In this document: piece by piece, positions 4,558-5,307 of the stretch
How the letters are laid out: the number at the start of each line of letters is the position of its first letter
Numbering within the stretch: the first letter of the stretch is position 1
Source: Prolixibacteraceae bacterium UBA6162
Lineage (GTDB): Bacteria; Bacteroidota; Bacteroidia; Bacteroidales; Prolixibacteraceae
Assembly: GCA_002428215.1 (NCBI GenBank)
Contig: DIUI01000106.1
Coordinates: forward strand, 1-5,307
DNA: 5,307 bases
Reading direction: 5' to 3'
Notes under the pieces: generated by a model
Told to the model about the DNA's origin: nothing
Database searches by the model: none
What the model saw: only the letters and a program-made list of their open reading frames with translations
Position numbers and translations under genes: made by a program

Positions 4558-5307
4558 CTATTTACAAAACTTCTCGAGCTTCTTAATCCCCGATGGCAGG
4601 GTAAAAACTACCACTTTGTCACCCGGTTCAATCACCGTCTGTCCATCCACGATAAATCCCTTATCGCCCCTAACAATGCCGCCAATTTTGGCTTCTTCTG
4701 GAAAATCAAGATCCATTACCCGTTTTGAAGTGATTCGGGCCCCCGGTTTGGCAACAAATTCAAACACTTCGGCTTCAGAGGCGGTCAGACATTTTACACT
4801 GGCAATTTCGGCATTGAGTGTAAAGCGGTAGATATAACTGGCGGCAATCAGCTTTTTGTTGATGAGCGTACCTATATCCATTCCCTCGGCAATGCCCATA
4901 AGATCTAAATTCTCCACCTCGGCCACGGTTCGCTTAATTCCATACGATTTGGCCAGATGACACGCAAGCATATTGTTTTCCGAACTTCCGGTGGTTGCAA
5001 TAAATGCATCCATATTTTCGAGACCTTCCTCCTTTAAGAGTTCGATATCCCTGCCATCACCATTGATGACCAGAACATTCTCGAATTGATCGGCCAGGCG
5101 TTCACATCGCTCTTTATCAGCCTCAACAACCTTTATTCGGTATTGATTTCCTAACTTTTCAATCGCTTTCTGAGCAATGCGACTCCCCCCCAAAAAGAGA
5201 ATGTTTTTAATTTCGTAAAGTTCCTTGCCTGCCAATTCAAATACCATTGCCTGTGCCGACTGGTTCGTTACGAAAAAGACAATATCGCCACTTCTGATAT
5301 AATCCTT
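4558..5307 (-). CDS. trkA: Trk potassium uptake protein TrkA, C-terminal part (runs off right edge)
   Basis: The frame is open through the window edge; 249 residues are visible of the roughly 446 usual for TrkA, a peripheral cytoplasmic regulator that gates the TrkH/TrkG potassium channel in response to nucleotides. Counted from the edge, residues 1-20 (SGDIVFFVT) are the end of the first RCK_C domain, about 33-150 are the second RCK_N domain (ILFLGGSRIAQKAIEKL, VVEADKERCERL, INGDGRD, FIATTGSSENNMLACHLAK), and about 165-249 are the second RCK_C domain, ending EPGDKVVVFTLPSGIKKLEKF. The methionine at 5247 is internal, not a start, because upstream in-frame codons continue the RCK_C domain. The second nucleotide-binding loop reads GGSRIA instead of the usual GGGxIG, while the acidic residues after beta 2 (E62, D64) remain. 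No trkH lies directly downstream; the next gene is convergent. Confidence 0.94.
   Translation of the reverse strand, partial: KDYIRSGDIVFFVTNQSAQAMVFELAGKELYEIKNILFLGGSRIAQKAIEKLGNQYRIKVVEADKERCERLADQFENVLVINGDGRDIELLKEEGLENMDAFIATTGSSENNMLACHLAKSYGIKRTVAEVENLDLMGIAEGMDIGTLINKKLIAASYIYRFTLNAEIASVKCLTASEAEVFEFVAKPGARITSKRVMDLDFPEEAKIGGIVRGDKGFIVDGQTVIEPGDKVVVFTLPSGIKKLEKFCK

Noticed and set aside
4501..4728. Plus-strand frame of 75 codons starting in the YciO-trkA gap
   Set aside because: It begins at TTG and is mostly antisense to the conserved RCK_C domain of TrkA; no promoter or motif supports it.
4616..4831. Plus-strand frame of 71 codons
   Set aside because: It is antisense within trkA; its Ser/Pro-rich translation is the complement of Gly/Lys/Glu codons.
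1..5307. Search for a new defence, mobile or CRISPR-like system
   Set aside because: All substantial coding regions belong to recognisable chromosomal families; there are no spaced repeats, terminal inverted repeats, integrase or transposase motifs, or abrupt composition shifts.

Overview
The window looks like a housekeeping stretch of a Bacteroidota chromosome, probably Bacteroidales or Marinilabiliales-like. Evidence for this is a DUF3127 protein (a family typical of Bacteroidota), paired FklB/Mip-type FKBP isomerases of which one is a lipoprotein, a stand-alone MnmD, a Bacteroidota-style TrkA, translation starts preceded by A/T-rich sequence rather than Shine-Dalgarno motifs, and several sequences resembling the Bacteroidota -7 promoter element TAnnTTTG. 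Base composition is moderate and even, and I see no transposase, integrase, tRNA, rRNA, CRISPR array or attachment site.

Layout from left to right. The 3' end of a 23S rRNA uracil-C5 methyltransferase gene (RlmD-like, +) enters from the left edge and is followed 38 bp later by yaaA (+), a peroxide-stress protein. yaaA ends at a strong hairpin terminator that separates it from a convergent minus-strand block. Read in transcription order, that block is mnmD (tRNA mnm5U methyltransferase), an FklB-type cytoplasmic FKBP isomerase, a lipoprotein FKBP isomerase, and a small DUF3127 protein that ends in an SSB-like acidic tail. Its intergenic gaps are 55, 82 and 39 bp. A 39-bp intergenic region divides mnmD from a divergent YciO/YrdC-family gene (+). 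That gene converges on the 3' half of trkA (-), which runs off the right edge.

Functionally the window mixes RNA modification (RlmD, MnmD and possibly the YrdC/YciO-family protein), protein folding (two FKBPs on different sides of the membrane), oxidative-stress protection (YaaA), potassium-uptake gating (TrkA) and a probable single-stranded nucleic-acid-associated protein (DUF3127). I find no convincing new multi-gene system. The observations most worth following are the SSB-like tail on the DUF3127 protein, the forced non-ATG start of mnmD beside an apparently overlapping divergent promoter, the YciO-like rather than TsaC-like residues in the YrdC-family protein, and the altered nucleotide-binding loop in TrkA.
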